Shown: positions 35,099 to 43,626 of the stretch, in pieces | Layout of the letters: every line of letters starts with the position of its first letter | Position numbering within the stretch: position 1 is the stretch's first letter | Assembly (NCBI RefSeq): GCF_900113695.1 | Contig: NZ_FOQH01000006.1 | Location: 124,001 to 188,000, forward strand | DNA from: Albimonas pacifica | GTDB lineage: Bacteria > Pseudomonadota > Alphaproteobacteria > Rhodobacterales > Rhodobacteraceae | Reading direction: 5' to 3' | DNA length: 64,000 nt | The notes under the pieces: generated by a model | What the model was told of the DNA's origin: nothing | Database searches by the model: none | What the model saw: the letters and a program-made list of their open reading frames with translations, nothing else | Program-made: the position numbers and the translations under genes

Positions 35099-35610
35099 GT
35101 GCGTACGGTCGCGGCGGCCGCCGTCGCGGCGCTGTTGCCGGCGGGCTGCGCGGGGTCCTGTGACGAGCCGGAGCGGCTGGGGCCGCCGGCGCTCTATTCG
35201 TCGGGGCAGTGGATCCGTTCGCAGGGCTCGATGCGCGGGACTATGCGCGGCTCGACGAGCTGCTCTACGTCACCGGCCGCCGGCCCGCGCGCACCATCTC
35301 GGTCGCCTCGGTCGAGGAGGTCGGCATCCTCCCCGCCGGCCCGACCGACTTACCCGCGATCCTGCCCGAGGACCCCGCCGTCGCCGCCGCGGGCGACGCC
35401 TTCGCCCGGCGGGTGGACGAGCGCCTGGCGCTCTCGGGGCGGGGCGACGTCTTCATCTTCGGGCACGGCTGCAACGGGACCTTCGAATGCCCGCTGCCGG
35501 TCTCGTCGGCATGGCGGCGCGACCTCGGCGACGCAGGCGCCTTCATCGCCGTCTCCTGGCCTGCGAAGCCCGCCCGGCTGGAGGCGGCGGCGCGGGCCTG
35601 GGGCGGCTGA
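35099..35610 (+). pseudogene. Frameshifted, truncated DUF900-like lipoprotein hydrolase remnant
   Basis: GTG 35099 opens a lipoprotein signal (VAALLPAGC, lipobox Cys near residue 17) continuing to ALYSSGQ. The expected continuation DPFAGLDARDYARLDELLYVTGR lies in the next frame from 35212, so a shift occurred near 35205. It then keeps VFIFGHGCNGTFECP and FIAVSWPAKP, matching the nucleophile-elbow-preceding part of DUF900 alpha/beta hydrolases. It stops at 35610, before any Ser/Asp/His triad could be completed. Sequencing error could explain the shift but not the missing C-terminus. Confidence 0.6.
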
Positions 35611-35668
35611 GCCTTGCGCAGGCGGCGCGGCGCGGCCATCGTCGCGCCGCCTGCCGAGGAAGGATCTC

Positions 35669-36622
35669 ATGACCGAGCTGCGCGACCTCCACCCGCCCGT
35701 AGAGCCCTACGAGACCGGTTTTCTCGACGTCGGCGAGGGCCACCGCATCCATTACGAGCGCGTCGGCACGCCCGGCGCCAAGCCGGCCGTGTTCCTGCAC
35801 GGGGGGCCGGGGGGCGGGATCGCGCCGGACTACCGCCGCTTCTTCGACCCGTCGCGCTACGACCTCCTGCTGTTCGACCAGCGCGGCTGCGGCCGCTCGG
35901 AGCCGCATGCCGCGCTGGAGGCGAACGACACCTGGCGGCTGGTGGCCGACATAGAGCGGCTGCGCGCGCTGGTCGGCTGCGAGCGCTGGCTGGTCTTCGG
36001 CGGCTCCTGGGGCTCGACGCTCGCGCTGGCCTATGCGCAGGCGCATCCCGAGCGGGTCGGCGCGCTGATCCTGCGCGGCATCTACACGGTCACCCGGGCG
36101 GAGATCGACTGGTACTACCGCCGGGGCGTCTCCGAGATGTTCCCCGACGCGTGGGAGAAGTTCCTGGCCCCGATCCCGCCGGCCGAGCGCGACGGGGACC
36201 TGGTGGCCGCCTATCGCAAGCTGCTGACCTGCGACGACGAGGCGGTGCGGCTGGCGGCCGCCCGCGCCTGGTCGATCTGGGAGGGGACGACGATCAACCT
36301 GCTGCCCGCCGACGCCCAGGCGAAGTTCGGCGACCCGCATTTCGCGCTCGCCTTCGCGCGGCTGGAGAACCACTTCTTCCTGCACGACTGCTGGCTGCGC
36401 CCGAACCAGCTGCTGGACGAGGCGCACAAGCTGGCGGGAATCCCGGGCGAGATCATCCACGGCCGCTACGACATGCCCTGTCCGCTGCGCAGCGCGTGGG
36501 AGCTGCACAAGCGCTGGCCGGACTCGACCCTGCACATCGTCGAGGGCGCCGGCCACTCGGCCATGGAGCCCGGCATCCGCGACCGGCTGCTGCGGGCGAC
36601 CGAGCGCTTCGCGGACCTCTGA
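35669..36622 (+). CDS. pip: Proline iminopeptidase
   Basis: Cytosolic alpha/beta hydrolase (S33) releasing N-terminal proline. 317 residues from ATG 35669 (GAGGAAGGA upstream). Oxyanion-loop HGGPGGG at 44-50, FDQRGCGRS, nucleophile S113 in GGSWGSTLALAY, acid in IIHGRYDMPCP and His in EGAGHSAMEP. Length and landmarks match the family closely. Ends in a shared terminator with the convergent amidase. Confidence 0.95.
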   Translation: MTELRDLHPPVEPYETGFLDVGEGHRIHYERVGTPGAKPAVFLHGGPGGGIAPDYRRFFDPSRYDLLLFDQRGCGRSEPHAALEANDTWRLVADIERLRALVGCERWLVFGGSWGSTLALAYAQAHPERVGALILRGIYTVTRAEIDWYYRRGVSEMFPDAWEKFLAPIPPAERDGDLVAAYRKLLTCDDEAVRLAAARAWSIWEGTTINLLPADAQAKFGDPHFALAFARLENHFFLHDCWLRPNQLLDEAHKLAGIPGEIIHGRYDMPCPLRSAWELHKRWPDSTLHIVEGAGHSAMEPGIRDRLLRATERFADL

Positions 36623-36632
36623 GGACCGCAGC

Positions 36633-36660
36633 AGGCCGCCGCGGGGGACCGCGGCGGCCT
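36633..36660. terminator. Bidirectional terminator between pip and the amidase gene
   Basis: AGGCCGCCGCG (36633-36643) pairs perfectly with 36650-36660 around GGGGAC, between two convergent stops. Confidence 0.75.
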
Positions 36661-36676
36661 GTCCTTGGGGCGGCGC

Positions 36677-38092
36677 TCAGCCCCGCGGGTCGATGGGCGC
36701 GATGGGGCCGATGCCGCGCTCGATCACCGCGCCGGCCTCGAGCAGGGCCCGGTCGCCGTAGCGGGCCGAGATCAGCTGCACCCCCATCGGCTTGCCGGGA
36801 ACCGTGTCGACGGGCACGGAGAAGCCGGGCAGGCCGATGGTGGGCGTGCCGGTCAGGGGCGCCATCGCCGCGAAGAAGGCGTCGGCGTCGAGGTCGTCGC
36901 GCTGGTCGTAATCCTCCTCGAAGGGCTTCGACCAGCAGGTGGCGGTCAGGATCAGCGGGTAGTCGGCGAGGAACGCCTGCCACTCGCGCAGGATCGTCGA
37001 GCGCTTCGCGATCAGCTTCAGCATCCCGTCGCGGTCGGAAATCTCGGGCACTCCGCGCAGCGTGACCTCGAGCGCCTTCTTCATCTTGGCGTCGCCGATC
37101 TCCTGCATCAGGCCCGCGAGGCCCGCGCGCATCTCGTTGCCCAGCACGATGCGCCAGTATTCCACCGCCTCCTGGAAGGACGGCGTGGGGACCTCGACCA
37201 CCTCGTAGCCCGCATCCGCCAGGATCGCGCCGGCCTTGCGGATCGCGGCCGAGACCGCGGGGTCGGTGGGGAAGTCGGGGCTCTCGGCCGCCAGCGCCAC
37301 CTTGCAGGGCGCGTGGCCGAGGGGGGCGAACAGGCCGGTGGAGGGCGTCTGCCAGACGTCGCGCGGATCGGGCTTGGCCAGCGCCAGCATCGCCAGCCGC
37401 ACGTCCTCGACCGAGCGGGCGAGCGGGCCCTGCACCGAGCTCATCTGGCTCACGATCATCCGCTCGGCGAGCTGGGAGGGGCTGTAGGCCCCCGCGATCC
37501 CCGCCGTCGGGCGCAGGCCGTAGAGGCCGCAGTGATAGGCCGGCCCGCGGACCGAGCCGCCGATGTCGTTGCCGTGCCCCATCGCGCCGATGCCCGCCGC
37601 GGTGGCCGAGCCCGCGCCGCCCGACGAGCCGCCCGGCGTGATCGTGGAATCGTGCGGGTTCACGGTCATCCCGTGCAGGTCGTTCGAGGTGAAGGCGCGC
37701 ATCGAGAAGCAGGGCGTGTTGGTGCGCCCGATGATGACGCCGCCCGCCGCCTTGATCCCGCGCACGACCGAGCCGTCCTCGGGCGCGATCAGGTCCTTGA
37801 ACTTCACCACGCCGTTGGTGGTGGCGCGGCCCTTGTAGTCGACGTTGATCTTCACCGTCACCGGCACGCCGTGCAGGGGGCCGGAGGGGCCGTGCGCGCG
37901 CAGGGCGGCGTCGGCGGCCTTCGCGGCCTCCATCGCCTGCTCGGGCAGCGGGTCGACGACGGCGTTGAGGGCGGGGTTGACCGCCTCCATCCGCGCCAGC
38001 GCGCTCTCGGTCGCCTCGACCGAGGTGATCTTGCCCGCGGCGATGGCCGAGGCCAGCTCGCTGGCCGTCCAGGACCAGAGTTCGGAAGACAT
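36677..38092 (-). CDS. Amidase (amidase signature family)
   Basis: Ser-cisSer-Lys hydrolase of amide bonds, cytosolic. 471 residues from ATG 38092 with CAGGAG 9 bases upstream; in-frame sequence further upstream is non-coding shadow. Catalytic K81 (VPVTVKINVD), cis-Ser156 (GGSSGGAGSA), nucleophile S180 (GNDIGGSVRGPA). TPSFQEAVEYW and the C-terminal GLPGFSVPV also fit. Substrate unknown. Divergent from the TPP enzyme. Confidence 0.94.
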   Translation of the reverse strand: MSSELWSWTASELASAIAAGKITSVEATESALARMEAVNPALNAVVDPLPEQAMEAAKAADAALRAHGPSGPLHGVPVTVKINVDYKGRATTNGVVKFKDLIAPEDGSVVRGIKAAGGVIIGRTNTPCFSMRAFTSNDLHGMTVNPHDSTITPGGSSGGAGSATAAGIGAMGHGNDIGGSVRGPAYHCGLYGLRPTAGIAGAYSPSQLAERMIVSQMSSVQGPLARSVEDVRLAMLALAKPDPRDVWQTPSTGLFAPLGHAPCKVALAAESPDFPTDPAVSAAIRKAGAILADAGYEVVEVPTPSFQEAVEYWRIVLGNEMRAGLAGLMQEIGDAKMKKALEVTLRGVPEISDRDGMLKLIAKRSTILREWQAFLADYPLILTATCWSKPFEEDYDQRDDLDADAFFAAMAPLTGTPTIGLPGFSVPVDTVPGKPMGVQLISARYGDRALLEAGAVIERGIGPIAPIDPRG

Positions 38093-38617
38093 GCGCGCGC
38101 TCCTGCGTTGCAGGCCCGCGCGGGGCAGGGCGGCGGGCCGTCCGGGCGCGCCGGGGGCCGCGGCTCCGGGCAGGCGGAGCGGCGGGCGGCGGGCGCGGGC
38201 GGCCGCGCCGGGCGCCGGTCCCGGCGGGCGGAGAGGGGGGCGCGGCCCGGCGCGGGCCGCGCTGGAGGGCAGCCTAGCCGCTCCACGCCCCGGCGCGAGC
38301 GGGAAGGCGGCGGAGCGACCGCAAGACGCATACGTGCGTATTGGTGAGCGATTGCTGCGGGTCTGCGAGTCCGGGGACAGGGCTCTCTGCTCCGGGGGCG
38401 TCGATCTCCTGCCGCCCGCCGCCCCCGCGGGCGCCCCGGGCTCGACCCGGGGCCTCTCGCGGCCCGCCGCGGGCGCACGGCTCGCCGACCCTACCGACGC
38501 CCGCCGCCGGCACGCGCGCCGCGGGGCAGGGCGCTCCCCGCCCCTCACCTTTGCGTGCGGCCCCTCGCCTCCGCCCCCGCGCGGCGTCAGGATCGCGGGG
38601 AGCAGCCGGAGCCCGCC
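38093..38617. other. 525-base divergent intergenic region
   Basis: Mostly G+C above its surroundings and not gene-like. Features: inverted repeat ACGCA TACG TGCGT (38326-38339), possibly an operator, and the palindromic element CCCCGGGCTCGACCCGGGG (38434-38452), a near copy of 24583. Confidence 0.5.
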
Positions 38618-40285
38618 ATGACCGTCCAGCCGACCCAGACCCTCGCCGAGACCCCCGACCTCCCGCGCGCCGACGCCACGACCTCCGCCGACGCCATCGC
38701 GAGGCGCCTGCACGCGGCGGGCGTGCGCCATGCCTTCGGGGTGCCCGGCGGCGAGGTGCTGGCCCTGATCGCGGCGCTGGAGCGGGCCGGCGTCGCCTTC
38801 CACCTCGCCCGCCACGAGAACGCCGCCGGCTTCATGGCCGAGGCCGCCTGGCACGCGACCGGCGCGCCGGGGGTGCTGGTCGCCACCGTCGGGCCCGGCA
38901 TCGCCAACGCCGTCAACGTCGTCGCCAACGCCCAGCAGGACCGCGTGCCGCTGATCGTGATCTCGGGCCGCATCCCCGACGCGCAGGCCCTGACCTACTC
39001 GCACCAGGTGCTCGACCACCAGGCGGTGCTGCGCCCGCTGGTCAAGGCCAGCTTCGAGGCCCGCGCCGGCGCCTGCGCGCCGATGATCGACAAGGCCGTG
39101 CGCCTCGCCCTCGACCCCCGCCCCGGCCCCGTGCACGTCGACCTGCCGATCCCCGTCGCCGCGGCGCCCGAGCCCGGCGCCGACGGCGCCCCCCTGCGCC
39201 CCGCTCTCTCGCCGGCCGCCCCCGGGCCGGGGCCGGATCTCGACCGGGCGCGGGAGATGTTCGCCCGCGCGACGCGCCCGGTGATCCTCGCCGGCCTCGA
39301 CCTGCTCGGCGAGCCCGAGGGCGTGGCAGCGATCCGCGCGCTTTCGGCCGCGCACGGCATCCCGGTCGCGACCACCTACAAGGCCAAGGGCGCGCTGGCG
39401 GAGGACGATCCGCTGAGCCTCGGGGGGCACGGCCTCTCGCCGAAGTCGGACGCGGCGATCCTGCCGCTGCTGCGCGCCGCCGACCTGGTGATCTGCGCGG
39501 GCTACGATCCGATCGAGATGCGCGCGGGCTGGCGCGACCCCTGGGACCCCGCCCGCGCGGTCGAGATCGCCCACGCCCCCGACCGCCAGTACCTCCACCA
39601 CGCCGCCGTCTCCTGGTGCTGCGGGATCGCGGCGGGGCTCGAGGCGCTGACCGCGGGCCTCGCCCCCGCCGCCGCCTGGCCCGACGGCGCGCCCGCCCGC
39701 GTCCGCGCAGCCCTCGCCGAGGCCTTCGCCCCGGGCGAGGCCTGGGGCCCCGCGCAGGTGATGCATGTGCTGAACGCCATGAAGCCCGCCGGCGCGGTGA
39801 CCACGGTCGACAGCGGCGCGCACCGCATCCTGCTCAGCCAGGTCTGGACCTGCGGGGCGCCGGGCGAGCTGCTGCAGTCCTCGGGCCTGTGCACCATGGG
39901 CTGCGCCCTGCCGCTGGCCGTGGGCACGAAGCTCGTCCGGCCCGGGACCCCGGTGCTGTGCGTGATCGGGGACGGATGCCTCGACATGACGCTCGGCGAG
40001 CTCGCCACGCTGCGCGACCTCGGCCTGCCGGTGGTGGTGGTGGTGCTGGTCGACGGCTCGCTGGAGCTGATCGCGCTCAAGCAGCGGGCCGAGGGGCTGC
40101 CGTCCGCCGGCGTCGCCTTCGGGACCACCGACTACGCCGCCGTGGCCCGCGCGCTCGGCGGGCGCGGCGCCACGGTCGAGGACGCCCCCGCGCTCCGCGC
40201 GGCGCTGGCGGAAGCCTTCGCCGCCCCCGGCTTCAGCGTGATCGCCGCGCGGATCCCGCCGGGGGGCTACGACGGGCGAATCTGA
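38618..40285 (+). CDS. Thiamine-diphosphate enzyme, acetolactate synthase-like
   Basis: Decarboxylase or ligase of 2-oxo acids. 555 residues from ATG 38618. The N-terminal pyrimidine domain has E67 in RHENAAGFMAEAAW for TPP activation; the middle domain holds RPVILAGLDLLG; the C-terminal diphosphate domain has VIGDGCLDMTLGELAT but LVDGSLELI where most members have an Asn-Asn. No small regulatory subunit is adjacent, so biosynthetic acetolactate synthase is unlikely. A catabolic 2-oxo acid decarboxylase is more probable. Confidence 0.88.
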   Translation: MTVQPTQTLAETPDLPRADATTSADAIARRLHAAGVRHAFGVPGGEVLALIAALERAGVAFHLARHENAAGFMAEAAWHATGAPGVLVATVGPGIANAVNVVANAQQDRVPLIVISGRIPDAQALTYSHQVLDHQAVLRPLVKASFEARAGACAPMIDKAVRLALDPRPGPVHVDLPIPVAAAPEPGADGAPLRPALSPAAPGPGPDLDRAREMFARATRPVILAGLDLLGEPEGVAAIRALSAAHGIPVATTYKAKGALAEDDPLSLGGHGLSPKSDAAILPLLRAADLVICAGYDPIEMRAGWRDPWDPARAVEIAHAPDRQYLHHAAVSWCCGIAAGLEALTAGLAPAAAWPDGAPARVRAALAEAFAPGEAWGPAQVMHVLNAMKPAGAVTTVDSGAHRILLSQVWTCGAPGELLQSSGLCTMGCALPLAVGTKLVRPGTPVLCVIGDGCLDMTLGELATLRDLGLPVVVVVLVDGSLELIALKQRAEGLPSAGVAFGTTDYAAVARALGGRGATVEDAPALRAALAEAFAAPGFSVIAARIPPGGYDGRI

Positions 40286-40417
40286 GCCGGCGCGCGGGAA
40301 TTTCCCCCGCTCGCGCGGATCTTAGGGGGCGCACGGCGATCTTGACGCGGATCGCCCCCGCGGGCGACCTCAGGGGAGGAGCGGACCCGACCGGCTCCGA
40401 CATTCAGGAGTTCCCCC

Positions 40418-40726
40418 ATGTATATTGCCATGAATCGCTTCCGCGTCGCCCCGGGTCGCGGAGCCGAGTTCGAGGAGGTCTGGCGGCGCCGCGACAGCCG
40501 CCTGCGCGAGGTTCCGGGCTTCGTCTCCTTCCGCCTGCTGCGCGGGCCGGAGACGGAGGAGAGCATCCTCTATGTCTCTCATACCACTTGGACTTCCCGC
40601 GCCGCCTTCGAGGCGTGGACGAAGTCAGAGCAGTTCCGCGCCGCCCATGCCGGGGCCGGCGAGACCAAGTCGCTCTACCTCGGCCCGCCGCAGTTCGAGG
40701 GCTTCGAGGCGACCATCGAGATGTGA
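40418..40726 (+). CDS. IsdG/HmoA-like heme-degrading monooxygenase (ABM domain)
   Basis: 102 residues. N6 (MYIAMNRF), W67 (FEAWTKSE) and H77 (FRAAHAG) fall at the IsdG/IsdI catalytic positions (Asn, Trp, His), which argues for heme oxidation over other ABM-domain roles. CAGGAG lies 7 bases before the ATG. It is followed by a dyad-rich promoter and an Fe(III)-binding-protein gene, consistent with iron acquisition. Confidence 0.85.
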   Translation: MYIAMNRFRVAPGRGAEFEEVWRRRDSRLREVPGFVSFRLLRGPETEESILYVSHTTWTSRAAFEAWTKSEQFRAAHAGAGETKSLYLGPPQFEGFEATIEM

Positions 40727-40758
40727 TCGGCCGCCCCCGCCGGACGGTCGACGCAGGC

Positions 40759-40858
40759 GTCAATTCCTGACGAATCGCGTAGGAATTGACATGACCTTGC
40801 GAAACGGTCAGGTAATCGGCGCGCCCTCCCCTCGGGCGCGCCGGTCCTGCGGGACCGG
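40759..40858 (+). promoter_or_regulatory. Dyad-rich promoter and structured leader of the iron-binding-protein gene
   Basis: A perfect 10-bp inverted repeat GTCAATTCCT/AGGAATTGAC (40759-40768, 40781-40790) overlaps a consensus -35, TTGACA (40786-40791). GGTAAT (40811-40816) is a -10 candidate, 19 bases away. A second dyad, TGACC/GGTCA (40792-40796, 40806-40810), fills the spacer. The leader then has two perfect hairpins: 40818-40842 (9-bp arms) and 40841-40858 (7-bp arms). This looks like an operator for an iron-responsive repressor; no known Fur, Irr or RirA box is matched. Confidence 0.6.
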
Positions 40859-40891
40859 CCGGACAGGTCGAACGCAGGAGAGCGATCCGAC

Positions 40892-41908
40892 ATGCCTCGA
40901 ACCCTTGCCCGCTCCATTCTCGCCGGCGCGCTGACGCTGGCCGCCGCCGCCGCCTCGGCGCAGGAAGTGAACCTCTATTCCTCCCGCCACTACGACACGG
41001 ACGAGCGGCTCTACACCGATTTCGAGAAGGCCACCGGCATCAAGGTGAACCGCATCGAGGCCGGCGCCGACGAACTGATCGAGCGGATGAAGGCCGAGGG
41101 GCGCAACTCCCCCGCCGACGTGTTCCTGACCACCGACGCCGGGCGCATGTGGCGCGCCGAGGAGGCCGGGATCCTGGCGCCGGTCGAAAGCGAGATCCTC
41201 GACGAGCGGATCCCCGAGCATCTGCGCCACCCCGACGACCTGTGGTTCGGCTTCTCGCAGCGCGCGCGGATCATCTTCTACGACAAGCAGGACGTGACCG
41301 AGCCGCCGCAGACCTATGCCGAGCTCGCCGATCCGAAGTGGAAGGGCCGGGTGTGCACCCGCTCGGGCTCCAACATCTACATGCTGTCGCTGCTGGCCTC
41401 GAAGATCGCCCATGACGGCGAGGCGGCCGCGACCGAGTGGGCGCAGGGCCTGTGGGACAACCGCGCCCGCGACCCGCAGGGCGGCGACACCGACCAGCTG
41501 CGCGCCATCGTCTCGGGCGAGTGCGACGTGGTGCTGGCCAACACCTACTATTTCGCCCGCGCCCTGCGCACCGAGGTGGACGGCGTCACGGCCCATGTCG
41601 ACCGCATCGGCTGGGTGTTCCCCGACCAGGACGGGAACGGCGCCCACGTGAACGTCTCGGCCGGCGCCATGGCCGCCCACGCGCCCCATCCCGAGGCCGC
41701 GAAGGCGTTCCTCGAGTACCTCGCCTCCGACTCCGCGCAGGAGTACTTCTCGAAGGGCAACGACGAGTATCCGGCCGTCGAGGGCGTGACCCAGGCCGAC
41801 TCCACCGCCCAGCTCGGCGAGTTCAAGGCCGACGAGCTGAACCTCGCGGAGCTCGGCCGCAACCAGGCCCGCGCGCAGATGATCTACGACAGCGTCGGCT
41901 ACGAGTGA
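40892..41908 (+). CDS. Fe(III) ABC transporter substrate-binding protein (FbpA/FutA type)
   Basis: Periplasmic ferric-binding protein, 338 residues. Signal peptide MPRTLARSILAGALTLAAAAASAQ. Mature protein begins EVNLYSSRHYDTDERLYTDFEKATGIKV, the FutA-like start. The iron-binding Tyr pair is in VLANTYYFARAL. AGGAG lies 8 bases before the ATG. Terminated by a strong hairpin; the matching permease is 1.7 kb away on the other strand. Confidence 0.95.
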   Translation: MPRTLARSILAGALTLAAAAASAQEVNLYSSRHYDTDERLYTDFEKATGIKVNRIEAGADELIERMKAEGRNSPADVFLTTDAGRMWRAEEAGILAPVESEILDERIPEHLRHPDDLWFGFSQRARIIFYDKQDVTEPPQTYAELADPKWKGRVCTRSGSNIYMLSLLASKIAHDGEAAATEWAQGLWDNRARDPQGGDTDQLRAIVSGECDVVLANTYYFARALRTEVDGVTAHVDRIGWVFPDQDGNGAHVNVSAGAMAAHAPHPEAAKAFLEYLASDSAQEYFSKGNDEYPAVEGVTQADSTAQLGEFKADELNLAELGRNQARAQMIYDSVGYE

Positions 41909-41964
41909 TCCGGGCCCGCGGGGCGGCTTGACGTCGCCTCGATCGGACCGACATGCCACAAGCA

Positions 41965-41993
41965 CGGGGCGCGGCGCAGGCCGCGCCCCGTTT
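41965..41993 (+). terminator. Terminator of the iron-binding-protein gene
   Basis: 11-bp perfect stem CGGGGCGCGGC (41965-41975) with 41980-41990, GCAG loop, followed by TTT. Confidence 0.8.
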
Positions 41994-42017
41994 CCATGCC
42001 GCCTTCCGGAGCCCGCC

Positions 42018-42698
42018 ATGACCCCCGACGACTATGCGCGCCGCTTCTCGCCCGACGACACGCCGGGGCAGGACGCGCTGGAGGCCCATCTCGCCGCCCG
42101 GCTCGGCCCCGCGCATCGCCGCCTGCCCCTGCCGGCCGCGCGCAGGCTGAAGGCGGCGCTCGACCCCGAGGCCGAGGCCGAGCCGATCGACAGCGTCGCG
42201 ATCTGGGCCCGGCCCGCGGCCGAGGGCGCGCCGGCGCATCTGCTCTACGTGGGCTTCGGCTTCTCGACGCTGGGCTACGCGCCCGAGGCCGCGGGCGGCG
42301 AGGCGAGCGGACTGGGCGCGGAGCCGGTGTTCCGCCTCGCCGCCGCCGCCCCGGACCCGGGCGCCGCCCCGACCTGGCCGCCCGAGATGATGACCCGTCT
42401 CGGCCGCTACGCCCTGCGCGACCCGGAGGCGCTGGTCCCCGGCTTCCTCGCGGCCTTCGAGGCGCCGCTGTCGCCCGAGGGCGAGATCACCGCGCTGCTG
42501 ATGGTCCCCGATCCGGAGCTGGAGGCCGCCGACACCCCCCATGGCGAGGTCGCGTTCCTGCTCGCCCTCGGCGTCACCGCGGCCGAGGCCGCGGCGCTGG
42601 CCGAAAAGCGCGTCACCGTCGCCGCGATGCTGGCGGCGCTGGAGGCGGCGGGCCAGGGGCGCGTCACCGACCTCTCCCGTCGCGGTTCCGTGTTCTGA
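42018..42698 (+). CDS. Suppressor-of-fused (SUFU) domain protein
   Basis: 226 residues from ATG 42018. The SUFU pattern runs from about residue 60: DSVAIWARPAAEGAPAHLLYVGFGFSTLG, then SGLGAEPVFRLAAA and APTWPPEMMTRLGRYAL. The C-terminal part continues the fold. In bacteria this domain is often an immunity protein of contact-dependent toxins, but no toxin gene is seen here. Cytosolic. Confidence 0.75.
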   Translation: MTPDDYARRFSPDDTPGQDALEAHLAARLGPAHRRLPLPAARRLKAALDPEAEAEPIDSVAIWARPAAEGAPAHLLYVGFGFSTLGYAPEAAGGEASGLGAEPVFRLAAAAPDPGAAPTWPPEMMTRLGRYALRDPEALVPGFLAAFEAPLSPEGEITALLMVPDPELEAADTPHGEVAFLLALGVTAAEAAALAEKRVTVAAMLAALEAAGQGRVTDLSRRGSVF

Positions 42699-42792
42699 CG
42701 TGCGCGGCAGGTTCATCCGCCGTACAAACTCCGGCCGGCAGTCTTCCGCCGCGGAAAGGCTCCGACGGCGGGGCGACGAGGGGAGACGGCGA

Positions 42793-43626
42793 ATGACCAT
42801 CGGAACAGGCGCTTCGGCGCGGCGCGCCATCGGGCGCGGGCGGGCCTGGGCCGCGCGCCGGATCGCGGCGGCGCGTCCGGGGCGCGCGGCGGCGCTCGTC
42901 GCGGCGATCCTCGCGGGGAGCGTCGCGGGAGTGGGCGCCGAGGCCGCGCGGGCGACGCCTGTCTACACGTCTGAACTGGCGGTGCAGCGGGTGACGATCT
43001 GCGTCGACGCCGGGGCGGCCTGCTGGACGCCGCAGATCGACGCGGCGCTGCTGCAGACGATGTTCGACCCGGCCGGCATCCGGCTGGTGCTGCCGGCGCC
43101 GATCGAGCTTCCCGACTTCGACTTCACGCTCTCGGGCGGGGAGGTGGACGCCTTCGCCGCCCTCGAGGATTTCTCCGCGGCGCTGGGCGTGCCGCCGACC
43201 GCGGCGCACACCGCCTGGATCGGCGGCACGCCCGAGATTGCGGGGAACACGATCGGCCTCGCCTATGTCGGGGCGGCCCTGCGGCCCTACGGGGTGATGC
43301 AGGCGACCCCCGACTTTTCGCTCGGCGCCAGCACGGCCCTGTTCGCCCACAAGCTGGGACATATCCTCGGGGCCCGGCATGACGGGGACGGGAATTTGGC
43401 CCCCGTGTCGGGGTTCATCATGCAGCCGGTCCCGTCGGCCACGCCGGCGACGACCTTTTCGACCTCGAGCCTGGAGGCCTTCGCGGCCTCGCCCCTGCCG
43501 GGCCCGCCCGGGACCTTCGCCACAGCCGTCCCCGCGCCCGCCGCGGGCGGGCTGCTGGCGCTTGCCCTGGGCGCGTTGGCGCTGGTCCGGCGGCGCCGGC
43601 TCAGCTCCCCGGCCGGCTCTTCCTGA
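42793..43626 (+). CDS. Secreted metzincin-like protein with Glu-to-Lys change and CTERM-type tail
   Basis: 277 residues from ATG 42793 (GGGGAGA upstream). An Arg-rich N-terminus and hydrophobic stretch to AARA form a signal peptide. The zinc motif reads H186-K187-x2-H190-x2-G193-x2-H196-D197, i.e. HExxHxxGxxHD with the general-base Glu replaced by Lys (AAG for GAG). A Met-turn candidate follows (GFIMQPV). The C-terminus VPAPAAGGLLALALGALALVRRRR is a VPLPA/PEP-CTERM-like sorting signal: motif, TM helix, Arg cluster. Zinc may still bind but proteolysis is unlikely. Its last 26 bases overlap the convergent iron permease gene. Confidence 0.8.
   Translation: MTIGTGASARRAIGRGRAWAARRIAAARPGRAAALVAAILAGSVAGVGAEAARATPVYTSELAVQRVTICVDAGAACWTPQIDAALLQTMFDPAGIRLVLPAPIELPDFDFTLSGGEVDAFAALEDFSAALGVPPTAAHTAWIGGTPEIAGNTIGLAYVGAALRPYGVMQATPDFSLGASTALFAHKLGHILGARHDGDGNLAPVSGFIMQPVPSATPATTFSTSSLEAFAASPLPGPPGTFATAVPAPAAGGLLALALGALALVRRRRLSSPAGSS

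Noticed and set aside
36677-39823. A 1,048-residue version of the amidase gene
   Set aside because: Only the last 471 residues resemble the family; the rest runs antisense through the TPP-enzyme gene and non-coding DNA. ATG 38092 has a ribosome site.
38618-40285. Biosynthetic acetolactate synthase (ilvB)
   Set aside because: No ilvN-type regulatory subunit is adjacent and the Asn-Asn of the diphosphate motif is absent.
40759-40858. A riboswitch in the leader of the ferric-binding protein gene
   Set aside because: The leader has only simple hairpins and no conserved aptamer core I recognise; an operator reading is simpler.
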